A DNA stretch of 64,000 nucleotides from Entamoeba invadens IP1 (GCF_000330505.1 NW_004191750.1:675076-739075), one strand, 5' to 3'; counted from the first letter of the stretch, positions 30,316 through 40,809 are shown. The notes: generated by a model not told the origin, from the letters alone. A program made the numbers and translations.

Positions 30316-30599
30316 TATTTAAATAATATAAATTTTACTCCTAATTTTTAATATATATTAGTATATAATTAGAATATAGAAACACACACCAAGTAATAAC
30401 ATTTTTAATACCAAAATTTTTTCTATATTATTTCGAAACTACTTATTTATATAGTGAGACACTGTCGATGTTAATTATTGAACACTTTAATCAACACTGT
30501 TTATCACTTCATTACATTATTATTAACTTATTAAAAGTTAACTAATTAAACTATTACAATCTATTAAGATCAACTACCAGAACAAAAAAATCAAACCCC

Positions 30600-30965
30600 A
30601 TGTTAGTGCTGATAACACTTCTTCAACTGATATTTGCCGATGCAGACCCATTTCGACAAATCACTCCAGACGATTACGTTTCATTTACAAAAGACAAAAC
30701 CGTCTCACATCTAGTCTTTTATTGGTCACCGGGGTGTCACTGGTGCAAAGTTCTTCGCAACGACTTAGTCACCCTTTCAAAGGAAGTGCCATCTGTTGAT
30801 ATAGTCGAACTCAATTGCTATTTATACAAAACTTTCTGTAGTACACAACGCGCCTCGAACATCCCCAAACTGTATTTAGTTCAAGGGCCGTATAGTTATC
30901 AGTGTTATGACAGAGATATTCCTTTAATGAAAGAATTTCTTCTTTCCCATCTGAAACGGAAGTGA
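30600..30965 (+). CDS. Secretory thioredoxin-fold protein (CHWC)
   Basis: 121 residues: a hydrophobic leader (MLVLITLLQLIFADA) and one thioredoxin domain with active site SPGCHWCK (C46, C49) and a cis-Pro loop (SNIPKLYLVQ). The CxxC dipeptide His-Trp is unlike cytosolic thioredoxin (Gly-Pro). Two more Cys pairs (NCYLYKTFC; YQCYD) may form structural disulfides. A single-domain PDI-like oxidoreductase of the secretory pathway is inferred. The end (LLSHLKRK) is not KDEL; the basic tail could be a weak retention signal, or the protein may be secreted. It converges on the tRNase Z gene with 50 bp between stops. Confidence 0.8.
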   Translation: MLVLITLLQLIFADADPFRQITPDDYVSFTKDKTVSHLVFYWSPGCHWCKVLRNDLVTLSKEVPSVDIVELNCYLYKTFCSTQRASNIPKLYLVQGPYSYQCYDRDIPLMKEFLLSHLKRK

Positions 30966-31015
30966 ATATTTAGCTTTGATTATTGTTCTCTTCAATAATG
31001 AAATCCACCCAACAC

Positions 31016-32872
31016 TTACTTATCCAAGAAGTCGAAGATCTCTTTGAAATTGTTTTTGATGTCGAGTGCATCTTCCGTAATGCTTTTCTGAATGACAAAG
31101 CCATCAACTGCATCGAATGTAACACATTGAAAATGAATGTCATCAATTTTGCTTTTGTTAATACGAGGAGTTAGATGGTTGAATATTAAAGTCTTTATTT
31201 TGCAGGCCTTCAGACATTCAGAAATGGTGAGTGGAGTAGAGTGCCCATGTTCTAGTGCATATTCTTCTTGACCAACTTCATTGTTGCACTCGTGAATAAC
31301 AACATCACTTCTATCACAGAAATCAGCAACTTCTTGACATGGCGATGTGTCCCCCGTCACAACAAGAGCGAAATTGTGGAATTGAATTTTGATGCCATAA
31401 TTGACTAGAGTGTGTTTCAATAATTTAGTTGTGAGAATTACGCCTAAATTGTGCTCTATACTTTGTGCCTTTTGCGTCTTCTTCTCATCACTAAATTCCC
31501 AATTTTCAATAAAGAAGATGTCAAGACGTTTCTGAAGTACTTTGAGGACATCACAAATGTATGTTGCAACGGTATGGGGACATATAATTGTTATCGGGCG
31601 TGTTCTCTTCAAAAGTAGACTGGTGATCCCATACACATGGTCGACATGTCCATGTGTGAAGTAAATACAATTAAGTTGGTTGATATCATACCCCGCCTTC
31701 ACTACTTTGTTTGCTGCATTTTCGCCACAGTCGATGAGTAAAGTCATTCCATTGACTTCGACTAAATTACAAGAGCAGTCGCGAATCACTGAAGGGAATG
31801 ACCCGCCGGTACTTAACAAGAGTACTTTGAAATTGTCTTGTTCTTTCTTCTCAATTTTCTTCACAGTGAGTGGAAAGTCCACTTGTTTGAGTGTTTCATT
31901 ATAAGTCTCTAAGTACTTTGGATAGACTGTAATTTTATATGTGAGTGGAGAATACTTTTTTGATGTTTTTAAAGTAAAAAATTCACTTGTAACATAGTCG
32001 GGAAGTACTTTCTTCAACTCCTTGTGAAATACAGAGTACTTCTTAAATGACGTCTCAGACAAGCAAATTGCGTCGTCGAATGAGTTATCGCGAAGTGTGA
32101 CTATTTTACACTTCAAATGACTCAGAAAATTTGTTAACTCTTGAGTTTCGAGTAAATAGTCTGTCGTTATGAGTACAAAACTCACGATCTTATTAATAGT
32201 GTCTTGAGGAATCTGCACTGAAAAAACACCAAGAAAATTTGTGAGTGAACATAAATCGATGATGTGTGCTATTATTATTTTTCCAGTCTCTTTCGACTCA
32301 GTACAAACATCTTCTCGTGTTACTTTTTGTGTTTTATTAATGAAACAATAACCATTGGTCATGATTTGATTCTTTTCTTCTCCAGTAAGATCAAAAGAAT
32401 CTGCTTTCTTTGGATCAAACCTGCCAGGTATCTTTGGAAGGTCTATAAAGTAACATAAAGTGTCGCTTTGAATTCCTTTGATTCTATATGGAGAAAAAGT
32501 CGACCCCGAGTTTTCACATCTTTCATTGTCTGATGTGAATGATATTTGCTGCGACAAAGGAAAGTCCGTTTGAAATTTAGAAGAAGATTCAAACACTTCT
32601 AAGCATTCTTTTGGTCCATGGACTTTAATCCCTGGAAATGATGAGTCAAATGGATTTGCCTTAAGAAGAGGATACTCCCCAACACATGCCCACTTTGCAG
32701 AAGTAAAGAAGATATAATTACTAGAACTCGGCTTTAATTTTTGTTCAAAACAGCCTCTTTGAAATGACTCGGGGGTATTAAAAATATACTTCATTTTATC
32801 TATTGAAAGCAAAAAGGAAGGGCCAATTTCTGAAGTCCCATTTCCAACAACATACACCTCAACTTTCATCAA
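31016..32872 (-). CDS. tRNase Z, long form (ELAC2/Trz1 type)
   Basis: 618 residues. The N-terminal half (MMKVEVYVVGNGTSEIGPS; KYIFNTPESFQRG) matches the degenerate domain of long tRNase Z, and the C-terminal half holds the metallo-beta-lactamase core: LLSTGGSFPSVIRDCSCNLV, the metal motif FTHGHVDHVYG (about 402-412), VVTGDTSPCQE, DVVIHECNNE and the HxxT-type EHGHSTPLTISE, ending FNHLTPR. Known role: endonuclease that removes the 3' trailer of pre-tRNAs so that CCA can be added. Shorter than human ELAC2 (826). No mitochondrial leader seen, as expected for an organism with mitosomes only. Single exon. A tRNA gene lies at 52.2 kb. Confidence 0.93.
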   Translation of the reverse strand: MMKVEVYVVGNGTSEIGPSFLLSIDKMKYIFNTPESFQRGCFEQKLKPSSSNYIFFTSAKWACVGEYPLLKANPFDSSFPGIKVHGPKECLEVFESSSKFQTDFPLSQQISFTSDNERCENSGSTFSPYRIKGIQSDTLCYFIDLPKIPGRFDPKKADSFDLTGEEKNQIMTNGYCFINKTQKVTREDVCTESKETGKIIIAHIIDLCSLTNFLGVFSVQIPQDTINKIVSFVLITTDYLLETQELTNFLSHLKCKIVTLRDNSFDDAICLSETSFKKYSVFHKELKKVLPDYVTSEFFTLKTSKKYSPLTYKITVYPKYLETYNETLKQVDFPLTVKKIEKKEQDNFKVLLLSTGGSFPSVIRDCSCNLVEVNGMTLLIDCGENAANKVVKAGYDINQLNCIYFTHGHVDHVYGITSLLLKRTRPITIICPHTVATYICDVLKVLQKRLDIFFIENWEFSDEKKTQKAQSIEHNLGVILTTKLLKHTLVNYGIKIQFHNFALVVTGDTSPCQEVADFCDRSDVVIHECNNEVGQEEYALEHGHSTPLTISECLKACKIKTLIFNHLTPRINKSKIDDIHFQCVTFDAVDGFVIQKSITEDALDIKNNFKEIFDFLDK

Positions 32873-33061
32873 TTTAACACTTCTTTTTTTAGTTGATATG
32901 TTATTAATGAAAATATAATTAATTATAGTATCAAAAATGATTTATAATAAATAGATATTTTAATTATATATATATACTAGAAGCTAATAGAAGTATTTAG
33001 TATTTGGAAACTATAATTCAAAAGTTACAGAATACTTACTACGTTGAACTAGTCTGTCAAG

Positions 33062-33508
33062 TCAAACGCCATAGTCTAAGTCATATCTATAGACTAACTT
33101 AGTTATACTATTATTATAGTTATCCAAACATGTATAAGAGCCCGCAGCAAGTTCACTGATAATATCGAATAACAGGTCTTCTGTTGAGTATTGTTTTCTA
33201 TTGGCAACTTTTAAAAACTCAAAAGAACAGTTGAGCGCATCATTCGTATTTTGTAGTTTCTTAATTTCTGTCTCAAGTTTGGTCACAGCTTCTTCCTCTT
33301 TTCGAATCAACTCGTTTATACTCTTTTGCTCAAGACTTAATGTCTGAATCTCCATCACCGATGAAACACACGCACTCTGTAAACTTTCACAAATAACTTC
33401 CTTCATTTTTAGTTGCATTACTAAACACGTTTGACACAATGGGACTTCGTCATCAAGAGGGGCGTAACAAAATATGCAATAACTCTTTGCTTGTTCCATC
33501 AATACCAC
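33062..33508 (-). CDS. Small zinc-finger coiled-coil protein
   Basis: 148 residues. The N-terminus has a four-Cys zinc-ribbon candidate (CIFCYAPLDDEVPLCQTC, about 11-28). A long coiled coil follows (about 55-100: KSINELIRKEEEAVTKLETE). The C-terminal 45 residues look globular (YSTEDLLFDIISELAAGSY). The Cys-pair plus coiled-coil order loosely recalls Atg14/Barkor or other Vps34-complex subunits, but the protein is much shorter and I would not name it. It could be one exon of a longer gene; no clear GTTTGT donor was found at its end. Confidence 0.6.
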   Translation of the reverse strand: MVLMEQAKSYCIFCYAPLDDEVPLCQTCLVMQLKMKEVICESLQSACVSSVMEIQTLSLEQKSINELIRKEEEAVTKLETEIKKLQNTNDALNCSFEFLKVANRKQYSTEDLLFDIISELAAGSYTCLDNYNNSITKLVYRYDLDYGV

Positions 33509-33776
33509 TTTTTGTAGTTTATTTGAGTTCTTATAACATTCTATATATTAATTATATCGATTATAATATTATGTTACTTATATCTATTATTTATTAATTA
33601 AATAAATCAAGTTTTTACAATTAGCTAATAATAATACAATATATATAATATTATATAATATTATATTATATTGAATTATATCATATCTATAATACAGTAA
33701 TATATATTTTTTATTATATTTATTATATAATATTTATTAACAATTATTAAAAAATGTCTAATGTAACTTAATAGTA

Positions 33777-34709
33777 TTAAAATATGTTGCTATCCCATGG
33801 GATACTTTTCAAATCAATAGTTACCTTCTTTGGTACATATCCCAAGAAATCGATCATTTTGACGTCCTCCATAGGTCGATTAAATAAATCTTCACGCCAT
33901 CCGTGTTGTGTCTTAAGCATTGGATAAGTGAAATACTTCAAGTAATCTCTCACCGTCATATTTGAGTCTTTGTCAAGTCTTTCAGTGAACAAAATGTCTT
34001 GATTTTCATCCCACAAGTCTGAAGTGATTGCTCCTATTTCACTTGAAATTCGACCCGAATAACTACTTAAGCCTGTTATAGAACTTCCAACGGTAATAAC
34101 GTTCTTTGCTGTGATACGATCACTAAGACTTGAAGCTTGACACGTGTCGACGACAAAAAGCATTTCCTTATACCGATTCATGATTTCCATTTCTTTGAAT
34201 AAGTAAGCGATATCCCATGACGTGATCTCATCACGATTTTGAAACTTCATGAAACCCTCTCCGCCGTGTCCAATCAGGTACACAAACATCCGTTGACCTT
34301 TCATCACACGTAAGGCATCAGGTGTCCCAACACGGTCACGTCCCAACATCCCGCGCATGAACTTGTCGATCGACACATCACGACCTTTGTAATCAATGAT
34401 CACGTCCGTGTAGACATTCGGCATGTTTGTGTCTTGGCGAAGTTCTCCAGGGTATATATTTCGTGGATGACACGCGTGGTCGTCCGCCATAAAGAACAAC
34501 AGTTGGTCGTCCGAATATCCCAGTCTTTTCAGTGTGTTGTATACCAACATAGCACTTGAGCTGTGTCTATAATTTAACCAATATCTACTTAAATTAACTA
34601 CAACCGCTTGATTTAATTTGGGTTGTTCAATAGACAACGCCAAAAAGGGGAGCACGAGGAAAAGTAGTCTCATTGGCACTTTTGAGTTTAACTTTAGTGA
34701 TGAGTTCAA
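33777..34709 (-). CDS. GPI8: GPI8/PIG-K, GPI-transamidase catalytic subunit
   Basis: 310 residues, peptidase family C13. A leader begins at Met13 (MRLLFLVLPFLALS), so the start may be 34673 rather than 34709. Catalytic His148 lies in VYLIGHGGEGF and Cys190 in LFVVDTCQASSL. Family text includes SSSAMLVYNTLKRLGYSDDQ and YPGELRQD. Known role: transfers preassembled GPI anchors to proteins in the ER, with GAA1, PIG-S, -T and -U. The C-terminal membrane helix of animal PIG-K is missing, as in trypanosome GPI8, so the enzyme may be soluble in the lumen or held only by its partners. Entamoeba surface coats are GPI-rich. Confidence 0.93.
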   Translation of the reverse strand: MNSSLKLNSKVPMRLLFLVLPFLALSIEQPKLNQAVVVNLSRYWLNYRHSSSAMLVYNTLKRLGYSDDQLLFFMADDHACHPRNIYPGELRQDTNMPNVYTDVIIDYKGRDVSIDKFMRGMLGRDRVGTPDALRVMKGQRMFVYLIGHGGEGFMKFQNRDEITSWDIAYLFKEMEIMNRYKEMLFVVDTCQASSLSDRITAKNVITVGSSITGLSSYSGRISSEIGAITSDLWDENQDILFTERLDKDSNMTVRDYLKYFTYPMLKTQHGWREDLFNRPMEDVKMIDFLGYVPKKVTIDLKSIPWDSNIF

Positions 34710-34760
34710 AATGTTTTTTAATTTTGTTTTTCAAATTGTTTTTCAAAATATTTTTTAATG

Positions 34761-34830
34761 TTATTTAATTTGTTATTTAATTTGTTATTTAATTTGTTAT
34801 TTAATTTGTTATTTAATTTGTTATTTAAAT
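34761..34830. repeat. 12-bp tandem repeat in a divergent promoter region
   Basis: The unit TTATTTAATTTG is repeated five times without error (34761-34820), followed by a partial, changed copy. It lies in the 184 bp between the GPI8 start (leftward) and the MIF start (rightward), just upstream of MIF, so copy number could vary or influence either promoter (inference). Confidence 0.9.
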
Positions 34831-34893
34831 GTTATTAATTTGAATTGAACAACTTAATAATTATCAGACCAAAAACTGGAAATTGAATAAAAA

Positions 34894-35235
34894 ATGCCAC
34901 ACGCTTTAATCACTTTAGGCGCCGATGTATCAAAAGAAGTCCAAAAGGCTATTGCTGAGGGAGCCATGAAGATCTTATCAGAAGTTATTAAGAAGCCGAT
35001 CAGTTATTGTTCGTCGCAAGTAGTATTATCTGTTGGAGGATTTGGTGGTAAAGTAGTGAACAGTGCTTTTGTTGATATAAAGAGTATTGGTGGGTTAAAA
35101 GGAAAACAAGAAGCGTTGTCGGACAGTTTCTGCACATTACTCACTGAGAAAGCTGGGATATCTGGTGAGAACATTTACTTGAACTTCACCGAGATGACGG
35201 GGTCAAACTGGGGCCACAACCATTCAACCTTTTAA
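34894..35235 (+). CDS. MIF: Macrophage migration inhibitory factor homologue
   Basis: 113 residues, the exact size of the family. Starts Met-Pro: Pro2 is the catalytic base of MIF tautomerase. Family landmarks: the beta strand after helix 1 (KPISYCSSQVVLSVGGFGGK), SIGGLKGKQEALSDSFCTLL, and the C-terminal NIYLNFTEM...SNWGHNHSTF, close to human YINYYDMNAANVGWNNSTF. The human CxxC redox motif is absent. No leader peptide, as in other MIFs, so secretion would be unconventional. Known biology: Entamoeba MIFs can act on host inflammatory signalling; the ancestral role may be enzymatic. Single exon, short 5' spacer with the 12-bp tandem repeat. Confidence 0.93.
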   Translation: MPHALITLGADVSKEVQKAIAEGAMKILSEVIKKPISYCSSQVVLSVGGFGGKVVNSAFVDIKSIGGLKGKQEALSDSFCTLLTEKAGISGENIYLNFTEMTGSNWGHNHSTF

Positions 35236-35374
35236 TCCAATTCCATTGAATTATAGTTTTAATCTAATACTTAATTAGTAAACTAGATACTAATATATTA
35301 GTATCAAGTATAATAATTAAATAGTAATAACAGAGAAACGGCTAATAACAAAATGAATAACAAAAAAAACTTGC

Positions 35375-35845
35375 TTAGAAGATAGCGAACTGTTTCTTGT
35401 CAGCAGAACCTCTGGAAGTGTACTTCAACACGTTGAATCTAACAGTCTTAGAAAGTGGTCTGCATTGGCCGAAGACGACGAAGTCACCTTCCTTAAGTTG
35501 TCTGAAAGCTGGTGAGCAGTGGACAGCGATGTTTCTATGTCTTTTTTCATATCGGTTATATTTTGGGATGTAGTGGAAATAGTCTCTTCTGACTATAATG
35601 GTTCTCTTCATTTTGCACGACTTGACAATACCAGAAAGAATTCTTCCTCTGATGGAGATCTTCGAGGTGAACGGGCATTTGTTGTCGATGTAATTGCCGT
35701 TGATCGCTTCGTCTGGAGTCACAAACCCTAACCCAATGTTCTTGTACCATCTCTTTGGGCTGTTGTAATCGATGCGGCCTTTGGCGTCGCGGTTATGGTA
35801 CTCATGGAACGGTTTCTGGAAAGCTCTCTCTGTCTGTTCTGCCAT
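35375..35845 (-). CDS. RPS11: 40S ribosomal protein S11 (uS17)
   Basis: 156 residues, full length. Strong family text: [64 protein letters not shown] and [13 protein letters not shown]. Known role: primary 16S/18S rRNA-binding protein of the small subunit body. Codon use is G/C-rich and even, as in highly expressed genes. No intron. The C-terminal end (KKQFAIF) matches KKQF-x-F of other eukaryotes. Confidence 0.97.
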   Translation of the reverse strand: MAEQTERAFQKPFHEYHNRDAKGRIDYNSPKRWYKNIGLGFVTPDEAINGNYIDNKCPFTSKISIRGRILSGIVKSCKMKRTIIVRRDYFHYIPKYNRYEKRHRNIAVHCSPAFRQLKEGDFVVFGQCRPLSKTVRFNVLKYTSRGSADKKQFAIF

Positions 35846-36207
35846 TCTCGCAACAAAACTTAATAGTTCACTTAACCCTTCTCAAATGTATCGTCCTTAG
35901 AATTTATTCTTATTTAATTTATTTATTATATTGATTTATTTATTGCCTATTAATTTAATATTTATTATAAATAATACTATTCACTTTAAATACTCAATAA
36001 ATGGTTGTATTTGTTATTGTATTTAATGAATTAATTAACAAATGTATAGTTTGGTGAATTTTAAATATAAATAAAAAAGTAAATAACGATACGACAGCAA
36101 ATAAGTGTTTGATAGGTTTTTTAAGTTTTATCAAATGCATTAATTATTTGGATGGTTATAGAGTCATTTTTCACTCCTTTAAAAATGATACAAAAAAAGT
36201 TGTCTGA
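35846..36207. other. Intergenic spacer
   Basis: AT-rich spacer holding the RPS11 promoter on its left and the 3' end of the ubiquitin protease gene on its right. No other feature seen. Confidence 0.5.
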
Positions 36208-38940
36208 TTATTCACGTGAAAAGAAACTCGACTTATCACTTTCTTTTCTGTCGCTTTCCACATCGCTATCTTTCGATATATTTTCCAACTTCTCACCTGT
36301 TTCCTCTTCTTCTTCAGCGTTGTCGCTTGCGTCGCTTCTCAATGAACTTGAGTACTCTTCGTCGTCTCGTCTAATATAGAAAAGAACATACGCTCCCGAC
36401 GAGACAATGTCTCTTTCAGTCCCTTCTATTCTGGACGTGGAAGAATCGTTAAAATCGTACCACTCATTTCCAACTTTAGCAGATGCAACATAGTGTCCAC
36501 CCGCAAGTGATCCTGAGTGGTTTGAGACCGCAACCAAGTCATAGATCTTCCTCTCTTTTTGGTCGGCTTTGATGTATTTCGTCAAGTCTAGCCCCTCTAT
36601 CGGGAAATTTACTAACGTGTTCACTTTATCCCTGAAACTTCCTGAAGCATTCCCAAACCGTTTCAAATGAATAACCAAGACCTTGTTTGCACACCACAAG
36701 TCCATCTTCTTGTGAGCCGGTTGGTGTTGTTTGCATCCCGAGCAATATGCTTTATTATCCCCGTCGAGCTTTTCTTCTTCTTGGAACGCTTCGATGCACT
36801 CCTCCAAAGAGACCGGATCACCTTCATCTCTGCTGTAACTGGAACGCACAGAGAAGTACCTGAATTTAGAAACTTCTTTTGTTTCTCCTTCAATTACGTC
36901 ACTAGATTGATCATTGTATATGAAGTGTTTTTCCGTCTCAGCCTCTTCTTTTTGCTTTTCTTCTTTTTGTTCGCTTGTGTTGTAGTAATACGAGTAAGTC
37001 GAAAATTCCTCTTTAAATAACAAATACATTCTCGCGTCAATTCCATCCAAAGAATCATCAGAATGGAACGCAAATGGAACTCTGTAAGTGCTATAATCAG
37101 TATATTTGAACAACATGTCATAAATCACAATATGTGGAACAACCTGTTGATTCGCTTCTTCTTCTTTTCCAATTTCATTCATAGTTTCTTGAATATCCTC
37201 GACTTCAACGACTTTCTCTTCGTTATTGTTTTGTTTTGGGTGTTCACTTTCATCGGTTTTCCTCTCTTCTTTGATTTTGTCTTGTATTTGAACAACAGCA
37301 TATTCGTACTGTGTCTCAATTTTGTCCTTTATCTCAACCAGTCGTTCCACCTTTTCACCACATGAGTATTTGACAACAACAAAATCCTCGCAATCTCCAA
37401 AAATATTAGTGTTTTTCAAACACTCCTCCACAATCTCGTTCCGACTTTTATTCTCAACATCAATGCTAACCTTTTCAACATGTTGGTAACTTTTGTCAAA
37501 CACAGTGAACTTAACCAATTTCGTTTTGTTCGGGATTGTAAGAGACCAGAAAATGTACGAATCAAATTTAAGATTGACTTTTCCGCACACATCGCACACA
37601 ACCTTCGATTTAAACTGTCCAGTAAAAAGGTCCGTTATAATCGAATCATTTCGGATTTTGTATCTTTCCCACTCTTTTTTGGCCCACTCACTTTCCGTTT
37701 CGCCATTGTAATCTGGAGATTGAACATACACCTTTTTGACAACTCGATTGAGGTCTTCGTGGATTCCGTCAATCAAAAATGACATGAGTTCCTGTGAATC
37801 ATGTTGTTGGTACCCACTGAATTGTGGCGCAAACTCACCGATGGCCGTTTTAAAGGATTTTGGTGAGATATAAGAATGTCCTCCCCAATACTTGTTGACC
37901 AAGTCCGCCCAAGCCGAAGCAAGCTTTCCTTGTGTCCCAAGCGGGTTAGTTGTGTTTACTTCGTTTTTCCACATCCCACGTTCAAAGTACTTGACAAGTG
38001 GCATGACGTGGACGATGCATTGTATTGAGGAATTCATAAAACAAGTGTTCCCCAAGTTTTGCAGCCCACATACCCCTTTCGTCCCGCGCTTCATTTCATC
38101 GTTGTCATATCCGTCATAGTATCTCGAACCATAATTATAACCATACATCGAGGAACTATTGTTGTAATTTGAGTAACTATAATTATTATTAGAAAGCCAT
38201 TGGTTGTGGAGTTTCAGTTCTTTAATAATGATGGAAATTGTGTTTGGTGTTTCAGTGGTGTCGAGTAACTTTCCAATAGTGTCTGACAGAGATGCGGTAG
38301 TTGAATCGGAACTAATAATTTGGATATCGTAGCTTGTAAATATGAGTTCTGATGCGTAGAGTACTTTGAGTCTTGACAAGACTCTTTCGACGGTCTGTGT
38401 TCTGTATACTTCGCAATTTCTCAACACCTCATTATCGGCGTTATTGAGGGATTTTAGTGTCAACTTAAAAGTGACCATAATCGGTGTAGTGTCTTTAATA
38501 AATTTTCCGTCTTCGTTTCGGACAAAGACTTTTGGGAGTTTTGGGAATTCGCCATCCTCTTCGAAGAAGTCGATAATTGTTTTGATCATTTTTTGGTTCT
38601 TTTTAGATATGAGAATGAAGTCAATGTTCTCTTGGAATTCACTTTTTAAGTTCCCACACGCATCGGTGAGTTCTTGTAAAATAAGAGTTGAAGGAAGTGG
38701 TCCTTCTTGTGTTATTAAATCATTAGCAAATGTATTTCCTTCTCTATAAGGTATCAGACTTTTGTACTTCAAAGCTTGGCAACTTATCGCTGCAACATAT
38801 GATGGACTAATCGCATAATACTTTTTGGTCGTGTTCTCCAAAACACGTGTCAAGTAATTCGATGGAAATTCAGATGGATTCGAAAGGTGATCTAAAGCAT
38901 TGTCAAAGTCCAGAAATGGAGAATTCGGGTCGTTTGACAT
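36208..38940 (-). CDS. Ubiquitin-specific protease (C19), USP4/11/15-like
   Basis: 910 residues. Catalytic Cys box GVCGLQNLGNTCFMNSS (about 295-311) and His box SGSLAGGHYVASAKVGNEWY (about 805-825) with the final SSGAYVLFYIRRDD. Two CxxC pairs (VCDVCGKVN; YCSGCKQHQ) form the zinc ribbon of the fingers. The first ~280 residues look like a DUSP plus ubiquitin-like region, as in USP4/11/15, although weakly conserved. A Ser/Tyr/Asn-rich linker precedes the Cys box, and a Lys/Glu-rich insert splits the catalytic domain (about 560-640). Known reaction: cleavage of ubiquitin isopeptide bonds. The acidic Ser-rich tail may be phosphorylated. Single exon. Confidence 0.9.
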   Translation of the reverse strand: MSNDPNSPFLDFDNALDHLSNPSEFPSNYLTRVLENTTKKYYAISPSYVAAISCQALKYKSLIPYREGNTFANDLITQEGPLPSTLILQELTDACGNLKSEFQENIDFILISKKNQKMIKTIIDFFEEDGEFPKLPKVFVRNEDGKFIKDTTPIMVTFKLTLKSLNNADNEVLRNCEVYRTQTVERVLSRLKVLYASELIFTSYDIQIISSDSTTASLSDTIGKLLDTTETPNTISIIIKELKLHNQWLSNNNYSYSNYNNSSSMYGYNYGSRYYDGYDNDEMKRGTKGVCGLQNLGNTCFMNSSIQCIVHVMPLVKYFERGMWKNEVNTTNPLGTQGKLASAWADLVNKYWGGHSYISPKSFKTAIGEFAPQFSGYQQHDSQELMSFLIDGIHEDLNRVVKKVYVQSPDYNGETESEWAKKEWERYKIRNDSIITDLFTGQFKSKVVCDVCGKVNLKFDSYIFWSLTIPNKTKLVKFTVFDKSYQHVEKVSIDVENKSRNEIVEECLKNTNIFGDCEDFVVVKYSCGEKVERLVEIKDKIETQYEYAVVQIQDKIKEERKTDESEHPKQNNNEEKVVEVEDIQETMNEIGKEEEANQQVVPHIVIYDMLFKYTDYSTYRVPFAFHSDDSLDGIDARMYLLFKEEFSTYSYYYNTSEQKEEKQKEEAETEKHFIYNDQSSDVIEGETKEVSKFRYFSVRSSYSRDEGDPVSLEECIEAFQEEEKLDGDNKAYCSGCKQHQPAHKKMDLWCANKVLVIHLKRFGNASGSFRDKVNTLVNFPIEGLDLTKYIKADQKERKIYDLVAVSNHSGSLAGGHYVASAKVGNEWYDFNDSSTSRIEGTERDIVSSGAYVLFYIRRDDEEYSSSLRSDASDNAEEEEETGEKLENISKDSDVESDRKESDKSSFFSRE

Positions 38941-39131
38941 TCAACAACTAATTCATTTTATAGTTCTTTTTCTTTTTAATAATTCATCTCGAAGTAACTA
39001 TTCAAGTAACTATTTAATTATAATATTAATTATTTCTACTAAAAAATAAAATTATAAATATTCTAGTAAAACAAATTAAATTATAGAATTTGTCTTCGTT
39101 TCTTAAAACACATGTGATTTTCATTTCCCTT

Positions 39132-40809
39132 TTAATTTACAGAGTTGGAAAGAACGCGGGTATTCCCAACGCCCACAAGCTTCCCCTGGATCTTTTTATA
39201 ATATGGGGTATTTTTGATAATGCCCACATGTGGAATAATCCAGTTAGAAAGTCGTAACTTATATTCTCCCCCTAGCAGTCAAGACAAATTCTATATTTAT
39301 AGTATTAAATTAATTAATTGTATAATTGATAACCAGTAATAATAAATGTACTATTCTTAATAGTAAAAAGAACAAACAAGATTTGTCAAGGCATGTTTGT
39401 ATAACATAATTAGCAAATGAGTCTTGGAGTAAAATGGCAACATCTTTGAATTTCAAAAATTGTTCGAAAATGATTTCCTTGACTTTACAATTTCCAGTGG
39501 CAACAAGTTTTTCAATAACATTCGACGAAAATTTCTGCATGGAAAGTTCTATGAGATTTTCAATGATGCAATTTGTGACGCGAACCGAAACGCCTTCGAT
39601 CCCCAAAACGTATTGAACAACATAATTCCCAAACGCATCTTTAACGAGTGCTAAACTATATTTTACTATATCATTTACTAAACTCGAAAGTTGCTCTTCA
39701 TTCCCATTGTCTATACATCTTTGCACAACACAACACCTTTTTGTTATTCATTTTGTTTTTACGTTCCACACTTCTCACTTCATCAGAACAATTGAGTTAC
39801 TATTGTTTATAACTTTTATATCATAATTATAAATTAAACAAACCCGTGTTTGTGACTGGAAACGCGGACTAAATTTCCGTTTTCCAAAATCGCATCAAAA
39901 ATAAACGAATTTTCGGGTTTGTCAAATACTTTGAGACATTCTTGAATGACGTGATTTCCGTTGATATCAAAAATGAGATTGATGACGTAAGGTTCCAAGT
40001 ATTTTCTAATGAGATTGACTTCATTTTTACTTGAAGCTGAGTTGATGAGTTTTTGGACGGAACGAGTGCCATATATATTCCTTGAAATTGTGTGGATTTT
40101 GTCACCAATTTCCTCGATGATCTCGACTCGTTGGTCGGGTTTGACAACCTCAATGAGCTTTTGACACAAATAATTGCCAAACGGGTCAATCATCAAACTG
40201 TCAAGCAACGGCACTATTTGCTGATAAATATACTCCAACGTACCTGTGTTACCTTCCTCAAGTTGTTGTTGTAAAAAACGACACCCGACTTGGTCGCGAC
40301 ACATCTTCGGGAAATTCTCGGGGTTCTGGAAACTTTGTGGTGAAAAGGTTTGAAAACTCGAAAAGGGCTGGTAACTACTCTTCGAAAACTTTTCAAAGGG
40401 TTCTGTACTCTTGACGTGGAGAAACTTGCAGTTTTCCCCATAGCGACAATTTCCAGTTTGATAAAATTTACAGATCCGTTGCTTTGGGATAAAATTGCAT
40501 GAAAGTTGTTTGAAAGGGGTAATAGGCTCGGTTCTCGGCTCCAACTCTCCTTGAAAAAGTTGGGGATTTGGGGTTTGTGGAGCTGTGAACGAGACCCTGG
40601 GCTGTGGGTCTGGGTCGGGCTGTTCGTCTAAAAGTTGTGTGATGAAGTCTGGAATTTCTTTTTCATCATGGATCGGAGAACCATAACGCTGAAAATTATT
40701 TCTGTTATATGCTGAAATATATAAGGGATAGAAAACAAACGTTGAACGTGTGGAGGTCACTTCCCATATGGGAAAACGTGTCATAGTTGTCTGACATGTT
40801 TGGGATCAT
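39132..40809 (-). CDS. PUF-family RNA-binding protein with a CCCH zinc finger, four exons
   Basis: Exons 40809-40741, 40688-39844, 39736-39378 and 39271-39132 total 1413 nt (470 residues plus stop); introns of 52, 107 and 106 nt all start GTTTGT. A CCCH finger (about 94-115, CKFYQTGNCRYGENCKFLH) precedes eight PUF repeats (about 150-470). Recognition triplets read from repeats 1 to 8: C-R-Q, N-Y-Q, T-R-Q, N-H-Q, C-C-Q, N-Y-Q, S-N-E, N-Y-Q. By the known PUF code this predicts the RNA 5'-UGUAUAUA. The splice junctions restore repeat 5 (HKHGCCVVQRCIDNG) and repeat 8 (ANYVIQTCLDKSWGEYKLRL). Role by family: represses or localises target mRNAs. The start may be Met1 or Met5. Confidence 0.88.

Noticed and set aside
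40689..40784. N-terminus of the PUF protein starting at the unspliced Met 40784
   Set aside because: The unspliced frame reads through an intron; exon 40809-40741 with a GTTTGT donor joins in phase at 40688.
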